A DNA stretch of 47,558 nt from Acetobacteraceae bacterium (GTDB lineage Bacteria; Pseudomonadota; Alphaproteobacteria; Acetobacterales; Acetobacteraceae), in assembly GCA_025055335.1 (NCBI GenBank), contig JANWXJ010000096.1, positions 1 through 47,558 on the forward strand, in the 5' to 3' direction. This document shows positions 39,008 through 47,558 of the stretch, piece by piece; position 1 is the stretch's first letter; every line of letters begins with the position of its first letter. Position numbers and translations under genes: made by a program. The notes under the pieces are model-generated. The model was not told the DNA's origin and did no database searches. It saw only the letters and a list, made by a program, of their open reading frames with translations.

Positions 39008-40903
39008 ATGCGCCACCCCTTCGCCCGCTCGCCCGCCTTCGCGCTGCTCGGGCTCGCCGCGGCGGTGGCGCTCGCGGTCGGCGTCAACATGCTGGTCGCG
39101 CGCTTCGCGCCCCATGCCCGGCTCGACCTGACGGAGCAGCGGCTCTACACCCTCTCGGACGGCACGCGGCAGATCGTCGGCGGCCTGACAGATCCGGTCA
39201 CGCTGCGCCTGTTCTATTCCCGCCGCCTCGGCGCCACCATCCCGGCCTATGGCGCCTTCGCCGAGCGCGTGCGCGCCATGCTCGACGAATACGTCGCGAT
39301 CTCGGGCGGGAAGATCCGGCTCGAGCTGTTCGACCCCGAGCCCTTCTCGGAGGCGGAGGACCGCGCGCTCGGCTACGGGCTGCAGGGCGTGCCGGTGGAC
39401 CAGTCGGGGGAGCAGGTCTATTTCGGCCTCGTCGGCCTCAACCTGCTGGACGACGAGCGCAGCATCCCCTTCTTCCAGCTCGAGCGCGAACGCTTCCTGG
39501 AAGCCGACCTGACGCGCCTGATCTACGAACTCTCCAACCCGCGCCGGCCGGTCCTCGGCATCCTCACCTCGCTGCCGCTGTCGGGCGATCCGCGGGCGAT
39601 GATGATGCGCATCCCGGGCGCCGGGCAGCCCTTCGTCGTCGCCACGCAGCTGCGGCAGTTCTTCACCGTGCGCGAGATCGCCGCCGATGCCCGCGCGATC
39701 GACCCCGAGATCCAGGTTCTGCTCGTCGCCCATCCGCCGGAACTGCCGGAACCGACACTCTACGCGATCGACCAGTTCGTGATGCGCGGCGGGCGCCTGA
39801 TGGTCCTGACCGACCCGCACAGCGACGGCCAGGCCTTCCGCCCGGCGGCGGGCGGCGGCGAAACCTCCTCGAACCTCGACCGCCTGCTGAACGCCTGGGG
39901 CATCGAGACGCCGCGCGGGCAGGTGATCGGCGACCTCTCGGGCGCCTGGCGGGTGCGCGCCTCCCCGCAGGACCGCGTGCAGGCGGTGGACTATGTCGCC
40001 TGGTTCACCCTGGGGCGGGAGGCGATCAACCGCGACGATCCGCCGGTGGCGCAGCTCGAGAGCGTGACCTTCGCCTCCGCCGGGGAGGTCCGGCTGCGCG
40101 AGGGCGCGGCGGTCGAGATGGTGCCCCTCGTCCTCTCCTCCGACCGTTCGGCGCCGATCCCGGTCGAGCGCGTGCGCCAGAACCCCGAGCCGGCGCGCAT
40201 CCTCGCCGAGTTCCGCCCCGACGGGCAGCGGCGCGTGCTGCTCGCCCGCTTCCGCGGCGTGCTGGACAGCGCCTTCCCCCTCGGCCCGCCCGAGGACCCG
40301 GACCGCCCCGCCGACCTGCCGGCGCATCTCGCCCGCAGCTCGGGCCCGGCCAATCTCGTCGTCGGCAACGACGCCGACATCCTCGAGGACCGCTTCTGGG
40401 TGCGGGTGCAGGATTTCTTCGGCCAGCAGGTGGCAACCCCCTTCAGCGGCAACGGCGCGCTGGTGCTCAACCTCCTGGAAGCCCTGGCCGGCGGGGATGC
40501 GCTGATCGGCCTGCGCAGCCGCGGCGAGGCGCTGCGGCCCTTCACCCTGGTCGAACGCATGCGCCGGGACGCCGAGGCGCAGTTCCGCCAGCGCGAGCGG
40601 GCCCTGGCCGAGCGCCTGCAGGCCACCGAGCAGCGGCTGCGCGAACTCCGCCAGGGCGGCGGCCAGCAGGCGCAGGCCGCGATCACCTCCGAGACTCAGG
40701 CCGAGATCGACCGCGCGCGGCAGGAGATCCTGCGCACCCGCGCCGAGCTCCGCGCCGTGCAGCGGGCTCTGCGGCAGGACATCGAGGCGCTGGAGACCTG
40801 GCTCCGCATCGCCAACATCGCCGCGGTGCCTGCGCTGCTTGTCGTGCTCGCCGTGCTGATCGGGCTCGCCCGCGCCCGCAGGCGGGCCGCGGCGCGGGGC
40901 TGA
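39008..40903 (+). CDS. GldG-like ABC-system auxiliary membrane protein
   Basis: A 631-residue protein with one N-terminal span (residues 12-32), a large periplasmic region, and a C-terminal span (about 600-622). Its soluble part has the GldG/ABC-type uncharacterised pattern: HARLDLTEQRLYTLSDGTRQ, RLFYSRRLGATIPAYGAFAE, VYFGLVGLNLLDDER and FVMRGGRLMVLTDPHSDGQ. Residues around 540-595 (FRQRERALAERLQATEQRL, ...) predict a coiled coil just before the last span. It lies 2 bp after the permease gene and probably extends its periplasmic reach. The substrate is unknown. Confidence 0.9.
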   Translation: MRHPFARSPAFALLGLAAAVALAVGVNMLVARFAPHARLDLTEQRLYTLSDGTRQIVGGLTDPVTLRLFYSRRLGATIPAYGAFAERVRAMLDEYVAISGGKIRLELFDPEPFSEAEDRALGYGLQGVPVDQSGEQVYFGLVGLNLLDDERSIPFFQLERERFLEADLTRLIYELSNPRRPVLGILTSLPLSGDPRAMMMRIPGAGQPFVVATQLRQFFTVREIAADARAIDPEIQVLLVAHPPELPEPTLYAIDQFVMRGGRLMVLTDPHSDGQAFRPAAGGGETSSNLDRLLNAWGIETPRGQVIGDLSGAWRVRASPQDRVQAVDYVAWFTLGREAINRDDPPVAQLESVTFASAGEVRLREGAAVEMVPLVLSSDRSAPIPVERVRQNPEPARILAEFRPDGQRRVLLARFRGVLDSAFPLGPPEDPDRPADLPAHLARSSGPANLVVGNDADILEDRFWVRVQDFFGQQVATPFSGNGALVLNLLEALAGGDALIGLRSRGEALRPFTLVERMRRDAEAQFRQRERALAERLQATEQRLRELRQGGGQQAQAAITSETQAEIDRARQEILRTRAELRAVQRALRQDIEALETWLRIANIAAVPALLVVLAVLIGLARARRRAAARG

Positions 40904-40916
40904 GGGAGGCGCGACG

Positions 40917-41972
40917 ATGAGCCCCGCCCGCGTCCTCGCCCTCTCGGTCGCCGCCGCCGCCGCCATCGGCGCGGCGGTCCTGTTCGCGCCCGACCGCACC
41001 GCGCCGCCGCCGCTCGACCAGCATGTCGCCGCCTTCCCGGGGCTTGCCGAGCGGCTCGCCCGCGCGGCGACGATCGAGGTGGCGCGCCACGACGGCCGCA
41101 CCACCCTCCGCCGGGACGGCGAGCGCTGGACCATCGCCGAGCGCGGCGGCTACCCGGCGCGGCCGGAGCGGGTTCGGGAACTTCTGGTCGGCCTTGCGGA
41201 ACTCCGCCTGACGGAGCCGCGCACCGCCAACCCAGACCTGCTGCCGCGCCTCGGGGTCGAGGATCCGCTGCAGCCCGGGGCCACCGGCACGCTGCTCCGC
41301 GTGCTGGACGGCTCGGGGGCGCCGCTCGCCGAGCTCGTCATCGGCCGCCGCCGTGTCCGGACCGGCGGTAACCTGCCGGAGACGGCCTATGTCCGCCGCC
41401 CCGGCGAACCCCAGGCCTGGCTCGCCGAGGGCCGCATCCCCGCCGACCACGACCCGAATCTCTGGCTGCCGCGGGAGATCGCGAGCCTGCCGCGCGAGCG
41501 CTTCCGCGAGGCGGTGATCATCCGCCCCGGCGCCGAGCCCTTCGCCGTCCGCCGCGGCCCCGATCCTGACGGGGAACTCTCGCTCGACCCGCTGCCCGAG
41601 GGCGCGGAGGCGGATCCCGACCACCTCGCCTCCGTCGCCCGCGCCTTCGAGGCGCTGACGCTGACCGATGTGCGCCCCGAGGCCGAGGCTTCCGGCCAGC
41701 CGGCCGGCGAGGGCCGCTGGACCTTCACCGACGGCCTCGTCATCCATGTGCGGCTGCGCCGGGACGGGCAAACGCTCTGGCTGCTGCCGCGCGCCGAGGG
41801 CGGCGAGGAGGCCTCGCGGCTGGATGCGCGCTGGCGGGGCTTCGCCTTCCAGATCGGCTCCTGGCAGGAGGAGACGTTCTCCCCCGAGCATGCGACGATG
41901 TTCCGCGCCGCCCCGCCGCGCGACGCGCCCGGGCCGGACCCGGCCCCCCCCGCCCCGCCGCGCGCCGAGTGA
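40917..41972 (+). CDS. DUF4340-domain protein
   Basis: A 351-residue protein with an N-terminal membrane anchor (ARVLALSVAAAAAIGAAVLF) and a periplasmic body containing the repeated DUF4340 features: IEVARHDGRTTLRRDGERWT, RPERVRELLVGLAELRLTEP, and LIGRRRVRTGGNLPETAYV-like segments. DUF4340 proteins regularly follow GldG-like genes in this kind of unit and may assist the ABC complex in the envelope. The C-terminus is proline-rich and low complexity. The gene starts 13 bp after the GldG-like stop. Confidence 0.88.
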   Translation: MSPARVLALSVAAAAAIGAAVLFAPDRTAPPPLDQHVAAFPGLAERLARAATIEVARHDGRTTLRRDGERWTIAERGGYPARPERVRELLVGLAELRLTEPRTANPDLLPRLGVEDPLQPGATGTLLRVLDGSGAPLAELVIGRRRVRTGGNLPETAYVRRPGEPQAWLAEGRIPADHDPNLWLPREIASLPRERFREAVIIRPGAEPFAVRRGPDPDGELSLDPLPEGAEADPDHLASVARAFEALTLTDVRPEAEASGQPAGEGRWTFTDGLVIHVRLRRDGQTLWLLPRAEGGEEASRLDARWRGFAFQIGSWQEETFSPEHATMFRAAPPRDAPGPDPAPPAPPRAE

Positions 41973-42415
41973 GCGACGCCCGCGAATACCCCTCCCGCCC
42001 CTGGGTCGGCATCGGGCTGATCGCCTTCCGTGGCGAGGAGGTGCTGCTGGTGCGGCGCGGCCGGCCGCCGCGGCTCGGCGAATGGTCCATACCGGGCGGC
42101 GCGCAGCGTCTCGGCGAGACGGCCGAGGCCGCCGCGCGGCGCGAACTGCGCGAGGAGACGGGGGTCGAGGTCGGGCCGCTTCGGCTCGCCTGCGTGGTGG
42201 ACGCGATCTCGCGCGATGCCGCCGGCGCCCCCCGCTTCCACTACACCATCGTGGATTTCTGCGGTCTGTGGACCGCCGGAGAGCCGCGCCCCGGCGACGA
42301 CGTGTCGGAGGCCGGCTGGTTCCCGCCCGAGGCCCTGCCGCAGCTCGGGCTGTGGGAGGAGGCCCGGCGCGCCATCGCCGCCGCCCGCGCCGCCCTCGGC
42401 CTGCCGCCGCGCTGA
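41969..42415 (+). CDS. Nudix hydrolase
   Basis: A 148-residue protein with a perfect Nudix box, G44-x5-E50-x7-REL-x-EE-x-GV (residues 44-66). It hydrolyses a nucleoside diphosphate linked to another group; the substrate cannot be told from the box. The sequence from GIGLIAFRGEEVLLVRRGRP to PPRLGEWSIPGG suggests the ADP-ribose or mutator type. It starts with GTG and overlaps the DUF4340 stop by four bases (GTGA), so it is coupled to the ABC unit, possibly only by chance. It converges with the NtrC-type regulator gene at one base. Confidence 0.92.
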   Translation: MSDAREYPSRPWVGIGLIAFRGEEVLLVRRGRPPRLGEWSIPGGAQRLGETAEAAARRELREETGVEVGPLRLACVVDAISRDAAGAPRFHYTIVDFCGLWTAGEPRPGDDVSEAGWFPPEALPQLGLWEEARRAIAAARAALGLPPR

Positions 42416-42416
42416 G

Positions 42417-43787
42417 CTACGCCACCCTCCAGGCCGCCCGCTTGCGGTAGAGCGTCGAAGGGCTGATCCCGAGCGCCGCCGCCGCGCGGGTGATGTTGCC
42501 GCCGGAGGCCGCGATGGCCGCCTCGATCGCGCGCCGCTCCACCTCGGCCAGCGGCAGGATCGGGCCCGCCTCGGCCGCCGCCGGCGGCTGGCGGCGCGGC
42601 GGCGGTGGCGCCCGCACCGTGGCCGGCAGCATCTCCGCCGTCAGTTCCTCGCCGTCGGCCAGCACCACTGCGCTGCGGATCGCGTTCTCGAGCTCCCGCA
42701 CGTTCCCGGGCCAGGAATGCGAAAGCAGCGCCGCCTTCGCATCGGGCGAAAGGCGCCGGAAGCGCCTGCCTTCCTCGGCTGCCGACCGGGCGAGGAACGC
42801 CTCGGCCAGCAGCACCACGTCCTCGCCGCGCTCGCGCAGCGGCGGCAGGCGCAGCGGCACGACATGCAGGCGGTAGTAGAGGTCCTCGCGGAAGCGCCCG
42901 GCCTTCACCTCCGCCATCGGGTCGCGGTTGGTGGCGCAGACGAAGCGCACATCCACCGACACGAGCCGCGTCGAGCCGACCGGCGTGAACTGCCCGGTCT
43001 GCACGAAGCGCAGCAGCTTGCCCTGCAGCGAGAGGTCCATCTCGCAGATCTCGTCGAGGAACAGCGTCCCGCCGTCCGCCGCCTGGGCCGCGCCCTGCCG
43101 GTCTGCCACCGCGCCGGTGAAGGCGCCGCGGACATGGCCGAAGATCTCGCTCTCGATCAGCTCGCGCGGGATGGCGGCGCAGTTGATCGGCACGAAGGGG
43201 CCCGAGGCGCGAGGGGACAGGCGGTGCACCGCGGCGGCCGCGAGTTCCTTGCCCGTGCCGCTCTCGCCGGTGACGAACACGGTCGCGCGCGAGGGTGCGG
43301 CCGCCTCGATCACCCGGTACACCGCCTGCATGGCCGGCGAGGCGCCGAGGAAGCCGGCGAAGCCCGCGCGCGTGCGAGCCGCCGCCAGGTCCTTCACCTC
43401 GCGCGCCAGCGCCGCCGTCTTGAGCGCGTTGGTCAGCGTCACCAGCAGGCGCTCGGCCGGGAAGGGCTTCACCAGGAAGTCGGCGGCACCGGCCTGCATG
43501 GCGGCGACCGCCGTCGCGACCGACCCGTGCGCGGTGATCACCACCACCGGCAGGTCCGGCTGCCGCGCCTTCAGGCGCCTGAGCAGCGCAAGGCCGTCGC
43601 CGTCCGGCAGCCTGAGGTCGAGCAGCACGCCCTGCGGCTGGCGTTCCGCGGCCAGCCGCTCGGCCTCGGCGACGCCCCGCGCATGCAGCACCTCCCACGG
43701 CCCGTTGCGGAGATATTCGAGATAGACCGCGGCGAGGCTCGCGGTGTCCTCGACCAGGAGGATCCGCTCCGGCAGCGCCTCACCCAC
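42417..43787 (-). CDS. NtrC-family sigma-54-dependent response regulator
   Basis: A 456-residue three-domain regulator. The receiver has acidic residues Glu13/Asp14, phospho-acceptor Asp57 (LLDLRL) and Lys107 (VKPF). The AAA+ domain has Walker A GESGTGKE (174-181) and the sigma-54 contact loop GAFTGA (221-226), with [13 protein letters not shown] as Walker B. The Fis-type HTH at the C-terminus is [20 protein letters not shown]. The start is GTG at 43787, overlapping the small membrane gene by eight bases. No histidine kinase gene is seen nearby. It is the third gene after msrP, which suggests control of, or coupling to, envelope redox stress. Confidence 0.93.
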   Translation of the reverse strand: MGEALPERILLVEDTASLAAVYLEYLRNGPWEVLHARGVAEAERLAAERQPQGVLLDLRLPDGDGLALLRRLKARQPDLPVVVITAHGSVATAVAAMQAGAADFLVKPFPAERLLVTLTNALKTAALAREVKDLAAARTRAGFAGFLGASPAMQAVYRVIEAAAPSRATVFVTGESGTGKELAAAAVHRLSPRASGPFVPINCAAIPRELIESEIFGHVRGAFTGAVADRQGAAQAADGGTLFLDEICEMDLSLQGKLLRFVQTGQFTPVGSTRLVSVDVRFVCATNRDPMAEVKAGRFREDLYYRLHVVPLRLPPLRERGEDVVLLAEAFLARSAAEEGRRFRRLSPDAKAALLSHSWPGNVRELENAIRSAVVLADGEELTAEMLPATVRAPPPPRRQPPAAAEAGPILPLAEVERRAIEAAIAASGGNITRAAAALGISPSTLYRKRAAWRVA

Positions 43788-44037
43788 GCCGCGCCCACAG
43801 CCCCGCGGCCAGGAACAGGACGCCAAGCGACGCCGGGACGGCCCAGGACGGGGACTCCAGCACGGGCAGCAGCGCCTCGTCCCAGACCCAGGGGCCGAGA
43901 TTGCGCTGGATGCCCGCCTGCAGCGTGTTGAGGAACGGCGGATCGGCCGCGTAGATCACCGCGCCGAGCGGCGCCAAGCCGAACGCCACCGCAAGCAGGA
44001 CGGCCACGCAGAGCATCACGACCGCCAGGATCAGCAT
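43780..44037 (-). CDS. Small membrane protein of unknown function, between msrP and the NtrC-type regulator
   Basis: An 85-residue protein with a long N-terminal hydrophobic segment (residues 2-32) and a second near the C-terminus (residues 62-81), joined by a short loop ([20 protein letters not shown]). The ATG at 44037 overlaps the msrP stop (TGATG), and its end overlaps the regulator start by eight bases. No haem histidine is present, so it is not MsrQ. A membrane anchor, sensor or redox-linked role is possible; nothing in the sequence decides. Confidence 0.75.
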   Translation of the reverse strand: MLILAVVMLCVAVLLAVAFGLAPLGAVIYAADPPFLNTLQAGIQRNLGPWVWDEALLPVLESPSWAVPASLGVLFLAAGLWARRG

Positions 44038-44987
44038 CAGGCCCACAGCCTTTCGTGCTGGAGGCCCGTGTAGAGCCCCGCGACGAACTCACCGTAGCCG
44101 TTGAACAGCCGGGTCGGAACCCGCTCGTTGGTGCCGAGCAGGCGTTCCGTCGCCTGGCTCCAGCGCGGGTGGGGCACCTCCGGGTTCACGTTCGCCCAGA
44201 AGCCGTATTCGTTGCCCTGCAGACGCTCCCAGAAGGAGACCGGCCGCTCCGCCGCGAAGCGCACGGCAACGATGCTCTTGCCGGACTTGAAGCCGTATTT
44301 CCACGGGAACAGGATCCGGACGGGGCCGCCGTTCTGCGGCGGCAAAGGCCGCCCGTACATGCCGGTCGCGACGAAGGCGAGTTCGTTCGCCGCCTCGGCG
44401 ATCGTGCAGCCCTCGGTGTACGGCCACGGATACCAGGACTGCCGGAGCCCCGTCATGCTCGGGCGGTGCATCGCCGTCTCGAACACCACGTAGCGGGCGG
44501 AGGAGAGCGGCGAGGCGAGCCGCAGCAGCTCGGACATGGCGAAGCCGGTCCAGGGGACCGTCATCGCCCAGGCCTCGACGCAGCGCAGCCTCAGCACACG
44601 CTCCTCGGCCGGGATGCGGAGGATCTCCTCGATGCCGATCTCGCGCTCCCGCTCCACCAGGCCTTCGATGCGGATCGTCCAGGGGCGCTGCGGCAGCCGC
44701 TGCGCCGCCGGCCAGATGCCCTTGTGGCTGCCGAACTCGTAGTAGTTGTTGTAGGTCGCCGCCTCGCGCATCGCGGTGATGTCGCGCTCGGGGCGGAAGC
44801 GCGGGTTGCGCATGGCGGTGAAGGCGGGGTCGGGAGCGGGAGCGATCGGCGGGCCCTGCTGGGCCAGGGCCGGGGCGGCAAACAGCGCCGCGCCCGCGCC
44901 GAGCGCGGCGCGCCGCCCGACCACCAGGGCCTCCGGGGTGGCGTGGGCCTCGGGCGTTTCCCATCCACGGCGGCGGCGGATCAGCAT
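44037..44987 (-). CDS. msrP: Protein-methionine-sulfoxide reductase catalytic subunit MsrP (YedY-like)
   Basis: A 316-residue molybdopterin protein of the sulfite-oxidase fold. Export is by Tat: GRRAALGAGAALFAAPALAQ holds the twin arginines. The Mo-ligand cysteine is Cys136 in LRLRCVEAWAM, followed by VPWTGFAMSELL, and near the C-terminus PVRILFPWKYGFKSGKSIV. MsrP repairs oxidised methionine in periplasmic proteins, usually with membrane haem partner MsrQ. MsrQ is absent here; an unrelated 85-residue membrane protein takes the next place. Upstream DNA (44988-45078) shows no clear promoter. Confidence 0.93.
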   Translation of the reverse strand: MLIRRRRGWETPEAHATPEALVVGRRAALGAGAALFAAPALAQQGPPIAPAPDPAFTAMRNPRFRPERDITAMREAATYNNYYEFGSHKGIWPAAQRLPQRPWTIRIEGLVEREREIGIEEILRIPAEERVLRLRCVEAWAMTVPWTGFAMSELLRLASPLSSARYVVFETAMHRPSMTGLRQSWYPWPYTEGCTIAEAANELAFVATGMYGRPLPPQNGGPVRILFPWKYGFKSGKSIVAVRFAAERPVSFWERLQGNEYGFWANVNPEVPHPRWSQATERLLGTNERVPTRLFNGYGEFVAGLYTGLQHERLWA

Positions 44988-45078
44988 GGCCTCGGTCCTG
45001 TCCGGCTGCGGGCGCGATGCCCGGCTGGGGGCGAAGATTGGCTCCCTCTCCCGGCGGCGCAAGGAACCTTCCGGCCGG

Positions 45079-46518
45079 TCAGTCCCGGTAGCCGCGGAAG
45101 CCCTCCACACGCCAGGCCGAATAGGCCAACACGGCGTTGACATGCGTCCGCACCTCGATCTCGGCCAGCCGCTCCGCGCTGGCGAAGCGGGAGAGCACAT
45201 GCGAGGGGTCCCGCTGCCGCGTGACGTAGAGGAACGGCCCCGCCATGCCGGGCCGCAGCGGGGCGGACATCTGGAACTCGTTGCGCGGCCGCGGCCCGGG
45301 CGCCCAGATCCGCGCGTCGAACGGGTGCGGCCGCATGTAGTAGACGAGGGAGGCCATGTCCCGCCGCTGGTCGAACAGCAGCGTGAGCCCGGGGTTCGCC
45401 GCCGCCACCTCCGACAGCCGCGCGCCCAGCCTGTCCCACCCCGTCTGGCGCATCCACGGATCGAGCCGCCGCGGCAACTCCACCCCCGCGGCGGCAAGCG
45501 CGGGCGGCAGCAGGAAGATCGCCGCCCCCGCCGCGACATGCAGCGCGACCGACAGCCCGAGCAGCCGCCGCCGCGCCGCGCCGAGCGCCACCGCCACCAC
45601 GAGCACCGTGCCCGCCGCGTAGATCGGCGCCGCCCAGTTGGCGTTGGCGCGCGAGAGGAAGGACTGCGCCAGCATCACCGCGCCGAGCGGCACGACGAAC
45701 AGCGCAAGCAGCCTGAGGCGCGGCTCCGTCCATGTCTGCCGCCGGAGGAGCGCCCCCAGCAGCAGCGCGAAGGTGACGGGCCCGAACACGCCGAACTGCG
45801 CGCCGAGGAACTCCGCCGCCTCGAGGGGGTTGAAGCGCACGCCCTGGTCGAGGTTGGTGTTCTCCCCGACATGCAGGACGGTCGCCATGCCGTTCCGCAG
45901 GTTCCACAGCAGGTTCGGCGCCAGCACGAGAAGCCCGAGCCCGGCCGCGATCCATGGCCCCGGCCCGCCGAGCGCCGCCCGCATCGGCCGGTCGAGCAGG
46001 AGGAGCAGCAGCAGCGAGGCGAGGAACCCCGCCATCGCGTATTTCGCGAGCATGCCTGCGCCGAAGGCCGTGCCGAGCAGCGCCCACCAGCCGATCCCGC
46101 CGCCCTCCCGCAGCCGCACCACGGCGTAGAGCGCCGCCGCCCAGAAGGTGAGCAGCGGCGCGTCGGTCGAGGCGATAGTGGAGGAGACGAACACCGCGGG
46201 CAGCGTGGCGTAGAGGACGGCGGCCCAGAACCCGGCGCGGTCGTCGAACAGCCGGCGCGCCACGGCGCCGAGGATGAGCGCCGTCCCGGCGTGATAGAGG
46301 GGGGAGGTGAGGCGGATGCAGCCCTCCCCGTTCCCGCAGAGCGCGGTGCTTGCGGCGATGGACCAGGCGATCAGCGGCGGCTTCGAGTAGTAGCCCCCGC
46401 GCAGCTCCTGCGCCCAGATCCAGTACTGCGACTCGTCGGCGTAGAGGTTCGGCTCGTTCGTCGCGAGCCAGAGGAGACGGAGGGCCGTGATGGCCGCGAC
46501 GGCGAGCAGGGCGGGCAC
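45079..46518 (-). CDS. GT39-family (ArnT-like) membrane glycosyltransferase
   Basis: A 479-residue polytopic protein with about 11 hydrophobic spans. The first periplasmic loop has the family's acidic motif ADESQYWIWAQELRGGYYSK and the following KPPLIAW; the catalytic aspartate is probably in this DE pair. It would transfer a sugar from a polyprenyl-phosphate donor in the periplasm to lipid A, protein or another acceptor. The start is GTG at 46518, preceded by AAGGA. It is read on its own; the neighbours give no clue to the acceptor. Confidence 0.88.
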   Translation of the reverse strand: MPALLAVAAITALRLLWLATNEPNLYADESQYWIWAQELRGGYYSKPPLIAWSIAASTALCGNGEGCIRLTSPLYHAGTALILGAVARRLFDDRAGFWAAVLYATLPAVFVSSTIASTDAPLLTFWAAALYAVVRLREGGGIGWWALLGTAFGAGMLAKYAMAGFLASLLLLLLLDRPMRAALGGPGPWIAAGLGLLVLAPNLLWNLRNGMATVLHVGENTNLDQGVRFNPLEAAEFLGAQFGVFGPVTFALLLGALLRRQTWTEPRLRLLALFVVPLGAVMLAQSFLSRANANWAAPIYAAGTVLVVAVALGAARRRLLGLSVALHVAAGAAIFLLPPALAAAGVELPRRLDPWMRQTGWDRLGARLSEVAAANPGLTLLFDQRRDMASLVYYMRPHPFDARIWAPGPRPRNEFQMSAPLRPGMAGPFLYVTRQRDPSHVLSRFASAERLAEIEVRTHVNAVLAYSAWRVEGFRGYRD

Positions 46519-46587
46519 GGCGTCCTTCTAGCGCCGGCGCCCGGGGCGGTCGACCTGCCGGGGCGGCGGCTTCCGGCGCGGGCATGG

Positions 46588-46612
46588 CGGGGCGGGAAGC
46601 CGTCCCGCCCCG
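46588..46612 (-). terminator. GC-rich hairpin downstream of the chemotaxis gene
   Basis: CGGGGCGGGA (46588-46597) and TCCCGCCCCG (46603-46612) make a perfect 10-bp stem with a 5-base loop, 43 bp past the stop of the chemotaxis gene. No U-run follows on the minus strand, so it is not a textbook rho-independent terminator. It may end or protect the message, and it also lies 70 bp upstream of the glycosyltransferase start. Confidence 0.4.
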
Positions 46613-46654
46613 GCACCGTGGAAGGGGCGAAGCCGGAGCGCCGAAAGCGCGGGA

Positions 46655-47558
46655 TCAGGCGGCGCGCAGCCTGGCGAGCGTGTCGCCGAGGGCGCCCGTC
46701 AGCGCCTCGGCGTCGGCACGGAGGTCCTCGGCCAGCCGCCCGAGCCCCGCCGTCGCCCCCGCGATCCGCCCGATCCCCTCGGCCGAGGCCGCCACCGCGC
46801 CGGCGGCCCCATCCGTCCCGCGCGCGACATGCGCCGCGGCGCCGGCGATCTCGCGCGTCGCCGCCGTCTGCTCCTCCACCGCGGCGGCGATCCCGGCGGC
46901 CATGCCGCTCATCTCCCCGATCACTTCGGCGATGCCGCGGATGGTGCCCGCCGCCTGCTCCGTCGCGCTCCGCATGGCGGCGACCTGGGCGGCGATCTCC
47001 TCCGTCGCGCGGGCGGTCTGGCCGGCCAGGGCCTTCACCTCGCTCGCCACCACGGCGAAGCCCTTGCCCGCCTCTCCGGCGCGCGCCGCCTCGATCGTGG
47101 CGTTCAGCGCCAGCAGGTTGGTCTGGCTTGCGATCTCGCCGATCAGCCGCATCACCTCGCCGACCCGGGCGGCCCCGTCCGACAGCCCCTCGACGATGCG
47201 GCTTCCCGCCTCGGCGCGCTCTTGCGCCGTGCGTGCGACGGCCGAGGCGCGCTCCACCTGGCGGGCGATCTCGCCGATCGTGGCGGAGAGCTGTTCCGCC
47301 GCCGCCGACAGTTCCCGCACTCCGGTCGCGGCCTCCCCCACGGCATTCCGCGCCGCGGCGGATTGCGCCTCCGCGCCGCCCGCCTCGCCGGCGATGTCCC
47401 GCGCCGCCCCGTCCAGCCCGCGGGCGGCCGCGGCGAGGCGGCCGGCGATCGAGCCCAGCCTCTCCTCGACATCGGCGGCGAGGGCGGTGCGCTCGCTCCG
47501 CCCTGTCTCCGCCGCCTGCCGCTGCGCGGCAAGCCGCGCCTCCGCCGCCTCCCGTTCC
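46655..47558 (-). CDS. Methyl-accepting chemotaxis protein, signalling region (partial)
   Basis: The frame is open from the window edge at 47558 to the stop at 46655, about 300 residues of the C-terminal part. It has the cytoplasmic hairpin tip common to all receptors, [20 protein letters not shown] followed by [20 protein letters not shown]. Alanine-rich coiled-coil helices on both sides carry likely methylation sites. The start, sensor domain and any membrane spans lie to the right of the window. A GTG at 47341 is internal to the coiled coil and is not the start. Confidence 0.9.
   Translation of the reverse strand, partial: EREAAEARLAAQRQAAETGRSERTALAADVEERLGSIAGRLAAAARGLDGAARDIAGEAGGAEAQSAAARNAVGEAATGVRELSAAAEQLSATIGEIARQVERASAVARTAQERAEAGSRIVEGLSDGAARVGEVMRLIGEIASQTNLLALNATIEAARAGEAGKGFAVVASEVKALAGQTARATEEIAAQVAAMRSATEQAAGTIRGIAEVIGEMSGMAAGIAAAVEEQTAATREIAGAAAHVARGTDGAAGAVAASAEGIGRIAGATAGLGRLAEDLRADAEALTGALGDTLARLRAA

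Noticed and set aside
45425-45440. Short match to the 3' end of the tRNA-Ser gene (CCCACCCCGTC), considered as an attachment-site repeat
   Set aside because: Only about 11 bases match, it lies inside the glycosyltransferase gene, and such GC-rich words occur by chance.

Overview
The window is very GC-rich, with tightly packed, often overlapping genes and almost no spare intergenic DNA. A recG / sdhE-mfd neighbourhood, many tripartite-tricarboxylate (TctC/Bug) binding proteins, and TRAP and NitT/TauT-type transporters point to an alphaproteobacterium. Acetobacteraceae or a similar Rhodospirillales lineage seems most likely. This is inferred from gene content and composition; no marker gene was searched.

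Layout. 1-1250: the 5' tip of a minus-strand gene, a tRNA-Ser(UGA), and a decayed minus-strand remnant of an FAD-dependent protoporphyrinogen-oxidase-like oxidoreductase. 1253-2389: cytochrome b561-type protein and cytochrome c', convergent. 2493-9633: a TRAP transporter operon (dctP-dctQ-dctM plus a MarR-like regulator) divergent from a fused 5-oxoprolinase/hydantoinase, with a perfect palindrome between them. 9704-13987: a cAMP-phosphodiesterase-like metallophosphoesterase, an orphan TctC protein, and two related exported proteins, the second frameshifted and carrying an 18-bp tandem repeat.

14083-22538 (+): a likely catabolic operon with an ABC importer (ATPase, binding protein, permease), cupin, SDR dehydrogenase, alpha/beta hydrolase, type I extradiol dioxygenase, ThDP enzyme and TctC protein. 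22552-30798 (-): a second catabolic operon, read in the order Rieske ferredoxin, small recombinase-like protein, Rieske oxygenase alpha subunit, IclR regulator, FAD ferredoxin reductase, aldehyde dehydrogenase, LuxR-type regulator broken by an in-frame TAG, TctC protein, CYP199-like P450. The operons converge with 13 bp between their last stop codons. Together they hold uptake, oxygenation or O-demethylation, extradiol ring opening and hydrolysis, which suggests one aromatic-acid pathway. The substrate is unknown.

30926-37482 is housekeeping: a DsbA-family protein, mfd, sdhE and recG; the last two diverge from a 34-bp gap. 37552-42415 (+) is a five-gene unit with a GldA/GldF/GldG-like ABC system, a DUF4340 protein and a Nudix hydrolase. 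42417-44987 (-) is a three-gene unit: MsrP (YedY-like), an 85-residue membrane protein and an NtrC-type sigma-54 activator. It is followed by a GT39-type glycosyltransferase and a methyl-accepting chemotaxis protein that runs off the right edge. No CRISPR array, intact insertion sequence, rRNA or replication origin was seen.
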